From JADCRZ01 sp031399065 (GTDB taxonomy: Bacteria > Bacteroidota > Bacteroidia > Chitinophagales > Chitinophagaceae), in contig JANNOM010000005.1 of assembly GCA_031399065.1 (NCBI GenBank), positions 1 to 64,000 on the forward strand: a DNA stretch of 64,000 nt, read 5' to 3'. Positions within the stretch are counted from its first letter, which is position 1. Each line of letters begins with the position of its first letter. Shown here piece after piece: positions 56,092-64,000 of this stretch. Made by a program: the position numbers and the translations under genes. Under the pieces are notes generated by a model. It searched no databases, was not told the origin of the DNA, and saw nothing but the letters and a program-made list of their open reading frames with translations.

Positions 56092-56682
56092 ATGAAATAT
56101 TTAGTTCCCCTTTTTATCTGGGTATCATTTTCGGCCAGGGCGCAGCAGCAGAAATGGCATTACGGACCTACTGCCGGTATCAATCTTTACCAGATTGCCG
56201 GGAAAGGCATCAGACCTTCATTAAACACAGGCGTACAAATAGGAGGGTTCGCACAAAGGATGCTGGGTACTGCATGGAGTATACAGGCGGAACTGCTTTA
56301 TGCCAGGAATAATACGGAAAAAGCCCCCAATTTTCTTACTTATTATAATCTGAATGGAAGAAGCAATTCATTAAAAAATATCAGCCTTAATTATATTACC
56401 GTCCCCATATTAGCCCGGTATGAATTGTCACAAAAAATTTCTTTGCTTGCAGGACTTCAATATGGTTATCTTTTTTATACCAATGAAAACATGATAAGGA
56501 ATAATAGGGAGGCCTTCCGGAAACAGGAATGGGGCGCAAATCTGGGTGCTCAATATAATATCGGCGGTTTTGCGTTTTGCCTGCGTGCCAGTAAGGGAAT
56601 ATCAGACATCAACAATGTCGATCAGCGTTATTCCTGGAGATCTTTCCATATTCAGGCAGGCTTTGCCATTGCTGTACATTAA
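56092..56682 (+). CDS. PorT-like outer-membrane beta-barrel protein
   Basis: 196 aa with a signal peptide (about 1-18, SARAQQ). Beta strands include YGPTAGINLYQIAGKG, LNTGVQIGGFAQ, WSIQAELLYAR, LNYITVPILARYE and SLLAGLQYGYLF, matching the PF13568-type outer-membrane barrel common in Bacteroidota. Its last four bases overlap the end of the convergent phospholipase D gene; no strong terminator lies between them. Function unknown. Confidence 0.8.
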   Translation: MKYLVPLFIWVSFSARAQQQKWHYGPTAGINLYQIAGKGIRPSLNTGVQIGGFAQRMLGTAWSIQAELLYARNNTEKAPNFLTYYNLNGRSNSLKNISLNYITVPILARYELSQKISLLAGLQYGYLFYTNENMIRNNREAFRKQEWGANLGAQYNIGGFAFCLRASKGISDINNVDQRYSWRSFHIQAGFAIAVH

Positions 56683-58700
56683 GCCAGGTACTCCTTCCAG
56701 TCAAGCTGAACGAGTTCCTCCTCCAAAAAGCCCGTTTCCATACCGGTGGAAGTTACCATAAAGGTATCCGTCTGTCGGCCTCTTGCTGTTCTTCGTTCCC
56801 AGTCGTGTAAAAAAATATCCTGATAATATTGTGCAACGCCGGTATCGTATATGACGAGACTGGCGTCCCGGTTAAACTGCACTCCGGAACCTGACCAGTT
56901 ATGGCTGCCTATAAGCATTGTTTTTCCGTCTACGATAATACCCTTGGTATGGGTATTATTCATGAATCTGATTTTGGACATATTGAACTCGTATGCCTGA
57001 AGATCGTTCATCATCTTCATTTTATCGGCGGTGGAGAAAGGCGTACGAAGGATGATCCGGCAATCTATGCGGTTATCATTTGTTACATCACGCAAGGCAT
57101 ATAGCAGTTCTTCATATTCGGGGGTTACATTAGCGGAGATTTTAATGTACTGATTCTGGAAATAGAGTGTTTCGGTGGCCAAACGGATAACGGACAATGC
57201 GTGTTCGATATAATTATCAGGGGTAAAAACGGGTTGAATACGCAAGGGTTTAGTGCGGGTAAAGACAAACTTGCGGGGAGGAAACAGCACCAGGCTGTTT
57301 ATTTGTGCGTCTTCCAGCTCCGCTTTTTCAGTGTATAAGTCCGGAAGAGAAACAGACTCAAACAAAGCGGCTTCGGGTTTTTCCCCGCTTTTTTCGAAAT
57401 CCCAGTCTATGAATGCATGAAATATCTTTGCAAGTTTTTCATTCGTCACCACTACGTTCCATTCCCTGTTATAATCTTTCGTCATTTTAGGATCTACTTC
57501 AAAATCTTTATCCGGCTGATTCGAACTCTGCCAGTTACCGCTTGAAAGCCAGAAGCTTTTTTTATCTTTAACAGCTACTTTAACATGATACGCATTGTTG
57601 CAAATGCCATCGTTGCCTTTCCAGGCGGGCATATACTCAAAACCATTCCCTGCTATCCGCTTAAAACTGGTGATGATTTTGGTCTCTTCCACATCATACA
57701 GTTTGGTTCCCTTGCCCACATTGGTAGCTTCTTTACTGTCGTACACGAGCTTAAGACTGATGCCCTGCTTTAAAATACTTTTTAATTTTTCAAAAAGATG
57801 AGGAGCGGAAAAGTCGTACATAGCTACCTGCAGTTGTTCATTGGTATCTTCCAGGAATGGTGCCAGTGTTTTCCAGCCTCCTTCAGGGCTCACATGGCAG
57901 ATCAATGTCATGGCCGCTGTTACCTCTTCCAGTTGAACGTTCGGCGGCGGCACATATCCCGTTCTCATTTCGCCGGCTTCCGGTAAATTGGTTTCAGTAT
58001 CTGTTCCATCTATTACCATCGATTCCAGTAGGGATGGTTCCATTAGTGGTAACACGGAAGCCAGCTCTTTATTATTTGGTAATTCTTTATACTTGATATA
58101 ATCTTCCGGTGACGCTTCCACTACTTCCACATCGTAATTCTGAAACTTTTCCGGAAGTAACTGGCCCCTGTTTAAAGAGGCATAGTTTATCTTTTTATCC
58201 ACGATAGCTAATATGGCAGGAATTTTCGTGATCTCTCCGTTAATATATTTATAACCGGGCCTGGCCGTCAGCAGGCCGTCCACAGAGGCGATATAAGCAG
58301 ATGCAAATGCCCTGACAGCCTCTATCAACGGAGCCCATTGTTCCTTATTTAAACCGCGGAAACGATTTTGCGTGACAGGAGTAACTGTACGATACGGTAT
58401 GGCATTGGTAATGGTATCTTCTACCTGTATCCCCTGAATTTTTATTCGTTGATCGAGCAATTGCCCTGTGGATACCGTCTCTTCCATTTCCACTTTAAAT
58501 ATGCCGCCTCCAAGCGTTTCAAAATAAAGCGCTTCATTTTGCCGGAATAGTCGGCCTTCGAATACAGCCGTTTCAAAATTTATAATAAGATCTGTATCAT
58601 TCGTCGGAGGGTCTTGCGAAATGCCTGTACCATCTGAACCTTCTGCATAAAAATCTTTAAATATATCGGTAAGTGATCCGTTATTTTTATTGATGCTCAT
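56679..58700 (-). CDS. Phospholipase D-superfamily protein with a long N-terminal extension
   Basis: 673 aa. Two HKD half-sites: NAYHVKVAVKDKKSFWLSSG-NW (about 366-390) with HxK and SSGN, and NNTHTKGIIVDGKTMLIGS-HNW (about 590-612) with HxK, D and GSxN. The first 260 residues are a separate region with a HIRAN/SH3-like start and a segment about activity over inhibitor-like lengths (KYINGEITKIPAILAIVDKK). No signal peptide. PLD enzymes cleave phosphodiesters of lipids or nucleic acids; the substrate here cannot be told. Three bases separate it from the upstream trypsin-like protease, so they form a two-gene unit. Confidence 0.85.
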   Translation of the reverse strand: MSINKNNGSLTDIFKDFYAEGSDGTGISQDPPTNDTDLIINFETAVFEGRLFRQNEALYFETLGGGIFKVEMEETVSTGQLLDQRIKIQGIQVEDTITNAIPYRTVTPVTQNRFRGLNKEQWAPLIEAVRAFASAYIASVDGLLTARPGYKYINGEITKIPAILAIVDKKINYASLNRGQLLPEKFQNYDVEVVEASPEDYIKYKELPNNKELASVLPLMEPSLLESMVIDGTDTETNLPEAGEMRTGYVPPPNVQLEEVTAAMTLICHVSPEGGWKTLAPFLEDTNEQLQVAMYDFSAPHLFEKLKSILKQGISLKLVYDSKEATNVGKGTKLYDVEETKIITSFKRIAGNGFEYMPAWKGNDGICNNAYHVKVAVKDKKSFWLSSGNWQSSNQPDKDFEVDPKMTKDYNREWNVVVTNEKLAKIFHAFIDWDFEKSGEKPEAALFESVSLPDLYTEKAELEDAQINSLVLFPPRKFVFTRTKPLRIQPVFTPDNYIEHALSVIRLATETLYFQNQYIKISANVTPEYEELLYALRDVTNDNRIDCRIILRTPFSTADKMKMMNDLQAYEFNMSKIRFMNNTHTKGIIVDGKTMLIGSHNWSGSGVQFNRDASLVIYDTGVAQYYQDIFLHDWERRTARGRQTDTFMVTSTGMETGFLEEELVQLDWKEYLA

Positions 58701-58703
58701 AGG

Positions 58704-59642
58704 TTAAATATTTTTCCAGGTTTTAAAATTGTTGAACACTTCTTCGGTAATGCGGGTACCGAAATTAGAAGTAGAATTGCCGGTGGTATGAATACCGATC
58801 GCTACGCGGTCGCCTTCTCCCAGGTTCATCCAGATAGCTGCACCGCTCTGTCCGCCATAGGTATCGATCTCATAGTAGATTCTCCGCGAAGAGGCGCGGA
58901 TAATATTACGCGCATGGTAGTATTGCCTTGTAGCACGGTCTCTGTCTATCGGATAACCGCTGATATTGGCGATATTGCTTTTTAAATATTCGTCCGGGGC
59001 TGCGGCCACCGAGAACCATCCAATACTTTCGCTGATAGGCTGGTCTAGGATTATAACCCCGTAATCATAGTCAGAATTCCGGTCATTCACCCAGCCATTG
59101 CTGGACTCGAACCTGGTAGCAAACGCGGAGTTAAAAGGACGTTCCAGGCCATTTAGTGCAGGTATCACTTCTATCTGAAGTGGCCATCCTCCTTCATCAT
59201 GCATAAACAGGCAGTGCCCTGCCGTAGCCAGTACCGTGGCACTAATAAACCACGCCGTACCTACGAATGTCTTCCCGTTTTTTGCCTGTATCCTTAACGC
59301 AGCTATCTTTTTCCAGGGACTTTCCAGCACGTTGGTAACCAGTTCCCTGTCATCGTCGGCAATTACAACCTCCAATAGTTTCGAATTGCCGAAAGAGCCA
59401 AATGCTGCATCATCCGGCATACCGGAAGCGGGAAAGGGGATGATCTTTCTGAGAGCTGGTTCCGGCCTTTCTGCTGTATTCGATACGCGTGTACCTGGCT
59501 CCGTAAAAGTAACCAGTTTGGGCATTTCGGCTTCCAGCAATTCCGTTTCATTGAGATTGCGCGAGGGTGTTTTTTTATCTCCATCTCCTTTGTTGGAAAC
59601 CGGTTTATGAAGGTCATTGTTTGTAAGAACAGGCAAAGGCAT
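58704..59642 (-). CDS. Trypsin-like (V8/glutamyl-endopeptidase type) serine protease
   Basis: 312 aa. An approximately 105-residue polar N-terminal region without signal peptide (possible propeptide or partner-binding tail) precedes a chymotrypsin-fold domain with the triad His in LATAGHCLF (about 150), Asp in NSDYDYGVIIL (about 200) and Ser in YGGQSGAAIWM (about 275). GIHTTGNSTSNFGTRIT resembles the substrate pocket end of V8-like enzymes. The downstream phospholipase D starts three bases after its stop. A protease that releases or activates the lipase/nuclease is one model; joint secretion is another. Confidence 0.88.
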   Translation of the reverse strand: MPLPVLTNNDLHKPVSNKGDGDKKTPSRNLNETELLEAEMPKLVTFTEPGTRVSNTAERPEPALRKIIPFPASGMPDDAAFGSFGNSKLLEVVIADDDRELVTNVLESPWKKIAALRIQAKNGKTFVGTAWFISATVLATAGHCLFMHDEGGWPLQIEVIPALNGLERPFNSAFATRFESSNGWVNDRNSDYDYGVIILDQPISESIGWFSVAAAPDEYLKSNIANISGYPIDRDRATRQYYHARNIIRASSRRIYYEIDTYGGQSGAAIWMNLGEGDRVAIGIHTTGNSTSNFGTRITEEVFNNFKTWKNI

Positions 59643-59810
59643 AACTAAGAAGTTTAGAAATTTAATTTGAATACTATGTTTGAAGAAATTGGATAAAGGT
59701 TATCTGACAGGGTAGGAGAAACTAATTACGAAGCACGTGATAAATGTAAAGAAAGTTTTTTAAATTAATTTCATTACCATTATTAATTAATGATGTTCTT
59801 TTTGGAACGA

Positions 59811-60794
59811 CTAAAGGGAAAATGTGAATTGTTTTTTATAGTCAGCCGGGGTAAGACCTGTATACTTTTTGAAAACATTTCTGAAATAGCTTTGGTCTTC
59901 ATACCCTGTTTCGTAGCAGATTTCCTTCACGGCAATTTTATCTTTTTCAAGCAGGCTCTTTGCGAGTTCAACTTTTACCCGCTGAATATACTCTGAAGGG
60001 GTATTACCGGTAGCATTTTTAAACCTTCTTATAAAAGTCCGTTCTGCCATGGCTGCTTTGCCCGCCAGCTTCGAGACAACCAGTTTTTGAGATCCGTTTT
60101 CTTCTATAAATGCCTGAGAGTTCAGTATTTCATCATCTCCATGCGATTTTTGCGCACTGAAGATTGCATAAGTTAGTTGGGAATGTTTTCCTTTATCCAC
60201 CAGGAACATCTTTGCGGCCAGGTTGCCTATCTGTTTGCCATAGTATTTTTCGATCAGGTAGATGCAAAGGTTCTGAAAGGAAAGGGTAGCACCCCCGGTA
60301 ATTGTTTTACCATTGTCCACAATTATTTTTTCATCAATCAGCTTTACCAGGGGAAACATAGACCTGAAATCGGCCGCGGCAAACCAGGAAGTGGTGGCTT
60401 CTTTGCCATCGAGCCGGCCGGTTGCCGCAACAAAAAATGCTCCGTTGCAGGTACTGCACAATATGGTGCCTTTCCCTGCCTGTTGCTGCATCCAGGTAAT
60501 GAAATGCTTATGCTCTTCAAGGAGAGAGGGCAGGTGCCCCACAATGGCAGGAACGATTATGATATCCGCTTTGTCGCAGTCTTTCAACAAAGTGTGGCAG
60601 GCAATGGCAAACCCATTGTTCTGTACTGTCCTGCTTTTGCCAAGCGATACCAATTCAACCTCAAACCAGTTCTGCTTTTTTCCCGGCAATAGCGCATAGA
60701 AGTTTCTTGTAAGCATCAGCATATCCATCATACCTATTACAGAAGCCGAAACACAGTCTTTAAATACGGGAATAATTACTTTCATACAATTCAA
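59811..60794 (-). CDS. GlxA-like AraC-family regulator (DJ-1/PfpI sensor + HTH)
   Basis: 327 aa; Met4 is an equally possible start. The N-terminal DJ-1/PfpI-like domain (about 4-195) has the nucleophile-elbow Cys in ILCSTCNGAFFVAATGRLDG (about 113). The C-terminal AraC HTH (about 225-322) shows LAGKAAMAERTFIRRFKNAT, PSEYIQRVKVELAKSLL, and IAVKEICYETGYEDQSYFRN. A perfect palindrome 24 bp upstream may be its autoregulatory operator. Such regulators often control metabolic genes in response to small molecules. Confidence 0.92.
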   Translation of the reverse strand: MNCMKVIIPVFKDCVSASVIGMMDMLMLTRNFYALLPGKKQNWFEVELVSLGKSRTVQNNGFAIACHTLLKDCDKADIIIVPAIVGHLPSLLEEHKHFITWMQQQAGKGTILCSTCNGAFFVAATGRLDGKEATTSWFAAADFRSMFPLVKLIDEKIIVDNGKTITGGATLSFQNLCIYLIEKYYGKQIGNLAAKMFLVDKGKHSQLTYAIFSAQKSHGDDEILNSQAFIEENGSQKLVVSKLAGKAAMAERTFIRRFKNATGNTPSEYIQRVKVELAKSLLEKDKIAVKEICYETGYEDQSYFRNVFKKYTGLTPADYKKQFTFSL

Positions 60795-60817
60795 TTACAT
60801 GGCAAATTTAACATTTA

Positions 60818-60837
60818 AATTGGCAATTATGCCAATT
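60818..60837. promoter_or_regulatory. Palindrome upstream of the AraC regulator
   Basis: AATTGGCA-ATTA-TGCCAATT, perfect 8-bp arms with a four-base spacer, 24 bp before the regulator's start codon. Candidate operator for autoregulation. The remaining gap to 61,136 contains a possible 28-codon frame from 60,864 (MQVEVFDCVKQHPLLREDGY) and no recognised gene. Confidence 0.5.
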
Positions 60838-61136
60838 GTCAGTATAAATGATATTTATTAAAATGCAGGTAGAAGTCTTTGATTGTGTAAAGCAGCATCC
60901 GCTTTTGAGGGAAGACGGGTATTATACGCCTAATGAATACCTAAAATAAGCCATAACTATGGGATAACAAGCCGATCGAATGGGGGAATTACGGGTATCT
61001 CAGCCTGACCAAAGCCGGAACTCAGGGAGAACGATGGGTCACCCAGCGATAAAAATATGATTTACAAGGGGAAAACGCATTTGTATACCTATTTGCCTGT
61101 TCCCGCGATCTAACAGGCGGGTATGTTTTAACGGGG

Positions 61137-61334
61137 TTATTTTTTTTCCAGATCTTCCCTGGTAAAGAACCCTTCGCTTTCAAATTCGGCGGGATCATCG
61201 TCTTGCAACATATCTTGCGTGGGATGGTTGATTTCCCTGATAGTGTAGTGAATGCCAAGTCTGACCAGTGTATTTAGAAGTTCCTGCCGGGAAGCGGGCT
61301 CCGCAATGTATTCAAAGTCTATAATGATTTCCAT
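61137..61334 (-). CDS. Small hypothetical protein
   Basis: 65 aa, starting MEIIIDFEYIAEPASRQELL and ending in an acidic tail (DPAEFESEGFFTREDLEKK). The beta-alpha pattern looks like a genuine small folded domain; no family recognised. Thirty bases downstream of the WecA/MraY-like gene and in the same direction, so possibly in the polysaccharide operon. Confidence 0.5.
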   Translation of the reverse strand: MEIIIDFEYIAEPASRQELLNTLVRLGIHYTIREINHPTQDMLQDDDPAEFESEGFFTREDLEKK

Positions 61335-61364
61335 AGCTGTTCGTTAATTACATTTGTTCCTGCT

Positions 61365-62465
61365 TCAATAGGCGGCCAGGTCTGTATAGGGTTGATTTAA
61401 ACTCTGGGGACGATTAATTTTTTGTGTAAACCTATGGCAAAGCAGCCAATTCGACAACAGGATGAAAGCAGATACGATAGCTATGATCATCTCGTTATTC
61501 AGTGATCCTAAAGAAAGTACTAATAAAAAAGAAATGGTATTAATGAGTAGTAAAATACCGGTGGACTGCATGTGTGACAGGCTGATATCTATCAGCCGGT
61601 GATGAATATGATTTCTATCTGCTGCGAAAGGTGATCGTCCTTTAAGAATCCGTAGAGAGAATACTCTGAACGTGTCGAAGACAGGAATTATCAAAAGAGA
61701 AAAAACAATAGCAGGTGCCAATTGAAAATGAGGCGAATGTATTTTTATGGCGTTTAGCCTGTTCAACTCCAGGAAGTGTATGGAAAAAACGGCGAGGATG
61801 AATCCCATAAACAGGGAACCGGTGTCGCCCATAAATATTTTGGCTGGAGTTTTATTAAACACAAGGAAACCTAAAAGGCATCCACTCATTGCTACGGCGA
61901 GAAATAAGAAGCCGGTATCCTGCATCCTCCAGAACAGGTATGCAAATACCAATGAGGCGAACAATCCAAGGCTGCCTGCCAGGCAATTGATACCGTCAAT
62001 CAGATTGAATGCGTTTATTATAAGCATGATGAAGAATACAGATACAACCATACTGATTTCATAGCTAATATGGTCTATACCGAGTAATCCGTAAAAACTG
62101 GTGAAACGAAACTCCGCTGGTCCGGTAATAATAAGTGCTACTATTAACTGCGCAATTATCTTTTTAGTGGGGTTGGCTCCAACAAGATCGTCTGTGACAC
62201 CTAATATAAATATAATAACCGAGGAGGCAATAATATAATTAAGATGAAGGATATTTGTAAATGGAAGGAATAAAAAGAAAGTAAACATGAATGAGGCGAA
62301 AATAGCCACTCCGCCCAGGTTGGGAGTTCTCACCAGGTGAATTTTACGATCCTCGGAAGGCTCGTCGAACAGATGTTTTTTATGGGCGATGTAAATAACT
62401 TTCTGAGTGGAATAGCAAACGAGTATGAATGCTAATAATAAGATAAGAATGCAATAGATAATCAT
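61365..62465 (-). CDS. WecA/MraY-like polyprenyl-phosphate sugar-1-phosphate transferase
   Basis: 366 aa with ten or eleven membrane helices. Family motifs are in order: the Arg/Asn segment RKIHLVRTPNLGGVAIFASF, the DDxxD-like GVTDDLVGANPTKK (about 92), NLIDGINCLAGSLG (about 155), GDTGSLFMGF (about 213), and the sugar-recognition loop RNHIHHRLIDISLS (about 286). These enzymes load a sugar-phosphate onto undecaprenyl phosphate and start O-antigen, exopolysaccharide or cell-wall polymer synthesis. First committed gene of a likely surface-polysaccharide cluster on the minus strand. Confidence 0.92.
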   Translation of the reverse strand: MIIYCILILLLAFILVCYSTQKVIYIAHKKHLFDEPSEDRKIHLVRTPNLGGVAIFASFMFTFFLFLPFTNILHLNYIIASSVIIFILGVTDDLVGANPTKKIIAQLIVALIITGPAEFRFTSFYGLLGIDHISYEISMVVSVFFIMLIINAFNLIDGINCLAGSLGLFASLVFAYLFWRMQDTGFLFLAVAMSGCLLGFLVFNKTPAKIFMGDTGSLFMGFILAVFSIHFLELNRLNAIKIHSPHFQLAPAIVFSLLIIPVFDTFRVFSLRILKGRSPFAADRNHIHHRLIDISLSHMQSTGILLLINTISFLLVLSLGSLNNEMIIAIVSAFILLSNWLLCHRFTQKINRPQSLNQPYTDLAAY

Positions 62466-62627
62466 AGTTTGTATATTTCTCGTTACTCTTCAAAGGTAAA
62501 TATTCATTGTGCCTTAAATGCTATGGTAAAGTGATTTTAATATTAACATTATGCAGGTATTGTAATTAACATTATATGTCAACGCTCTTTATGTAAAACG
62601 TTTAACCAAGAAAGCAGGCAAGGTGGT

Positions 62628-63701
62628 TCATGTCTGATTATGTAAATGAGTATAAGGAGAGATGAGGGCTTTGTCCATAAGTTTAGATCTGACTGCTTCA
62701 GGCGAATGTGTAGAAGCTATATATTCGAATACACTGGTTTTTACTTTACTACGCAATGTGTCATCTGCTATAATGCTTGCGAGGAGTCGACTATCTTTCT
62801 TCAAATTACCCGATAAATAAAAACCGTTGCTACCTTCCTGGATCATTTCAGCAATACTATTTACTTTATTAGTCAGCACGATTTTACCTTTCTTCAAACT
62901 GTACAATATGCTTCCACTTACCGGCCAGTAAAAGCGGTAATCTTTAAAGGGAAATACGGCAAATTCAGACTTTTGAAAAACGGCATCCAGTTCTTTCTCG
63001 CCCAGGTACCCGTGATAGTGAACATTTGTCTTATAACGATCCTTCAATGAATTATAATAATGAATTTCCCTTCCAAGTGGCTGGCCCACTACATTGAACT
63101 GAAGGTCGGGATAATCAGGTAATAATTGCTCATGTAACTGAAGTGAATAGTCAATCCCTTTGTTTTGTCCTATAAAACCAAAGTAAATGAAATTTTTATT
63201 CGTGGAACTATTATATACAACTTCCGCAGTATCGATAATATGCGGCAGGTAGTGCACGCTATCGACATTGTATTTTTTTCTAACCGCTTCCACGCCTTTG
63301 TGCGTCAACACATAAATAGCTGCTATTTTACGAACTTGCGCGGTAGCGGCACCGAAGCCACCGGCATAACGCTCATATAACTTGGATAAACCATTAAGAA
63401 AATAATTATTAAATTCATAGTAAGGATACTTGATCAACGGAGCATCGTGCAAGGTAACAGACACGTTTTTGTAATTGGCTTTCAACATTAAAAATAAAAG
63501 CTCGATCTCCTTTTTCTGAAAAATACCTATTTCGATATGAACATGATCCCTGGAAGTTATCAGGGAAAGGATACTGCTTACCCGGTCGTTACTGTCTACA
63601 AATATATAGTCTTTATCTTTTAATACCAGCTCATAAAAATCCCTGGAGTACTTACAAATCCCTGAGGTTCCAGTTTTTGAACTTAGGTAAAATTTTTTCA
63701 T
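62628..63701 (-). CDS. Glycosyltransferase family 4-like enzyme
   Basis: 357 aa. The N-terminal half begins MKKFYLSSKTGTSGICKYSR, which is close to the glycine-rich acceptor loop of GT-B enzymes. The C-terminal half has the GT4 donor-binding pattern: NFIYFGFIGQNKGIDYSLQL, LQFNVVGQPLGRE, VHYHGYLGEKELDAVFQKSE and FAVFPFKDYRFYWPVSGSI-LY. The usual EX7E second Glu is not evident. Probably adds a sugar to a surface polysaccharide. Expressed in line with the oxygenase upstream (42 bp gap) and WecA-like gene downstream. Confidence 0.85.
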   Translation of the reverse strand: MKKFYLSSKTGTSGICKYSRDFYELVLKDKDYIFVDSNDRVSSILSLITSRDHVHIEIGIFQKKEIELLFLMLKANYKNVSVTLHDAPLIKYPYYEFNNYFLNGLSKLYERYAGGFGAATAQVRKIAAIYVLTHKGVEAVRKKYNVDSVHYLPHIIDTAEVVYNSSTNKNFIYFGFIGQNKGIDYSLQLHEQLLPDYPDLQFNVVGQPLGREIHYYNSLKDRYKTNVHYHGYLGEKELDAVFQKSEFAVFPFKDYRFYWPVSGSILYSLKKGKIVLTNKVNSIAEMIQEGSNGFYLSGNLKKDSRLLASIIADDTLRSKVKTSVFEYIASTHSPEAVRSKLMDKALISPYTHLHNQT

Positions 63702-63743
63702 TGGTGTTTTATTAACTAACCGGTAGATTTTAAAAGTTACGGA

Positions 63744-64000
63744 CTAGTTTACATTACCATCTTTTTTATAGATATGTTTAGTTTCTACAATCCTCTTTCC
63801 CGTAATATTTCTAACAAAATTGCGTAGCTTACGGTCAACGGTAAGTGCTACACCTTTAAAAGCCTCTTCCGGTCTTCCATAAAAAGATGTGACATGAAAA
63901 TAACTTTCTTTCTCAGCAGGTATCTTCGAGAAATAATAGTTGGATACGCAGCATCTTTTTTTATCTACTACCACTTTACTTACCGAATGGTAAGAAGATT
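63744..64000 (-). CDS. C-terminal part of a 2OG-Fe(II) oxygenase, cut by the window end
   Basis: The frame is open to the last base. Visible residues read SSYHSVSKVVVDKKRCCVSN-YYFS, then FHVTSFYGRPEEAFKGVALT and VDRKLRNFVRNITGKRIVE. The His in YHSVS and the Arg in DKKRCCVSNYY correspond to the distal iron ligand His and the 2-oxoglutarate-binding Arg of prolyl-4-hydroxylase-like oxygenases that occur in polysaccharide loci. An internal ATG at 63974 should not be taken as the start. Confidence 0.65.
   Translation of the reverse strand, partial: SSYHSVSKVVVDKKRCCVSNYYFSKIPAEKESYFHVTSFYGRPEEAFKGVALTVDRKLRNFVRNITGKRIVETKHIYKKDGNVN

Noticed and set aside
53630..59642. Metalloprotease, OMP, phospholipase and trypsin-like protease as a single secreted-effector cluster
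   Set aside because: The OMP gene is convergent to the phospholipase gene and the metalloprotease has its own signal peptide and T9SS tail; only the phospholipase/protease pair is tightly coupled.

Overview
The window is a chromosomal segment of a Bacteroidota bacterium, most likely a Chitinophagaceae/Sphingobacteriia-type soil or plant saprophyte. Supporting signs are the -33 TTG / -7 TAnnTTTG promoter architecture, a C-terminal T9SS-type sorting domain, paired LytS-like kinase / LytTR regulators, DUF6443-type RHS proteins, SymE-like and ORF6N proteins, and glycoside hydrolases with signal peptides. No ribosomal or other strongly taxon-diagnostic gene is present, so the genus is an inference.

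Region 1 (about 150-38,700) is accessory. It starts at a tRNA-Pro gene whose 3' end plus about 270 bp of downstream DNA recurs at about 30,990 and again at about 38,470. The tRNA 3' end is the usual attachment site of tyrosine integrases, and a decayed Bacteroidota integrase follows the first copy. I read the segment as two genomic islands accreted in tandem (about 30.8 kb and 7.5 kb), both immobilised. The larger island holds a four-gene exported RHS operon: a putative outer-membrane barrel, a small exported protein, a 2285-aa SpvB/TcB-like shell protein, and a 2773-aa DUF6443/RHS-core protein with an AT-rich variable tip. A small membrane protein that is probably its immunity partner follows. 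Downstream are two promoterless RHS tip + immunity cassettes, each starting with the same 98-bp core segment (an orphan-tip reservoir). Between the expressed tip and the silent tips sits a separate element at about 21.1-27.8 kb: XRE regulator, SymE-like protein, primase-helicase, two overlapping tyrosine recombinases (the second lacking a catalytic Arg), ORF6N protein, and a GC-rich non-coding tail full of large inverted repeats.

The smaller island (31.0-38.5 kb) holds remnants of a defence locus (an HsdR/HsdS chimera and a truncated DUF262 protein), an alpha-galactosidase-like enzyme, a truncated IclR regulator abutting a LytTR fragment, an unclassified 238-aa protein, and a tandemly duplicated lipoprotein gene.

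Region 2 (about 39-64 kb) looks like ordinary chromosome. In order it holds an ECF sigma factor with a membrane protein, a quinone-reductase-like MDR enzyme, an unrecognised two-gene operon (41.7-44.7 kb), an FG-GAP repeat protein, a GH2 enzyme, a small OMP, a cold-shock protein, an EcsC-family protein, a LytTR two-component system, an M43 metalloprotease with a T9SS tail, a small OMP, a phospholipase D / trypsin-like protease pair, a DJ-1/AraC regulator, and the start of a surface-polysaccharide cluster (WecA/MraY-like transferase, GT4 glycosyltransferase, and a 2OG-Fe(II) oxygenase cut by the window end).
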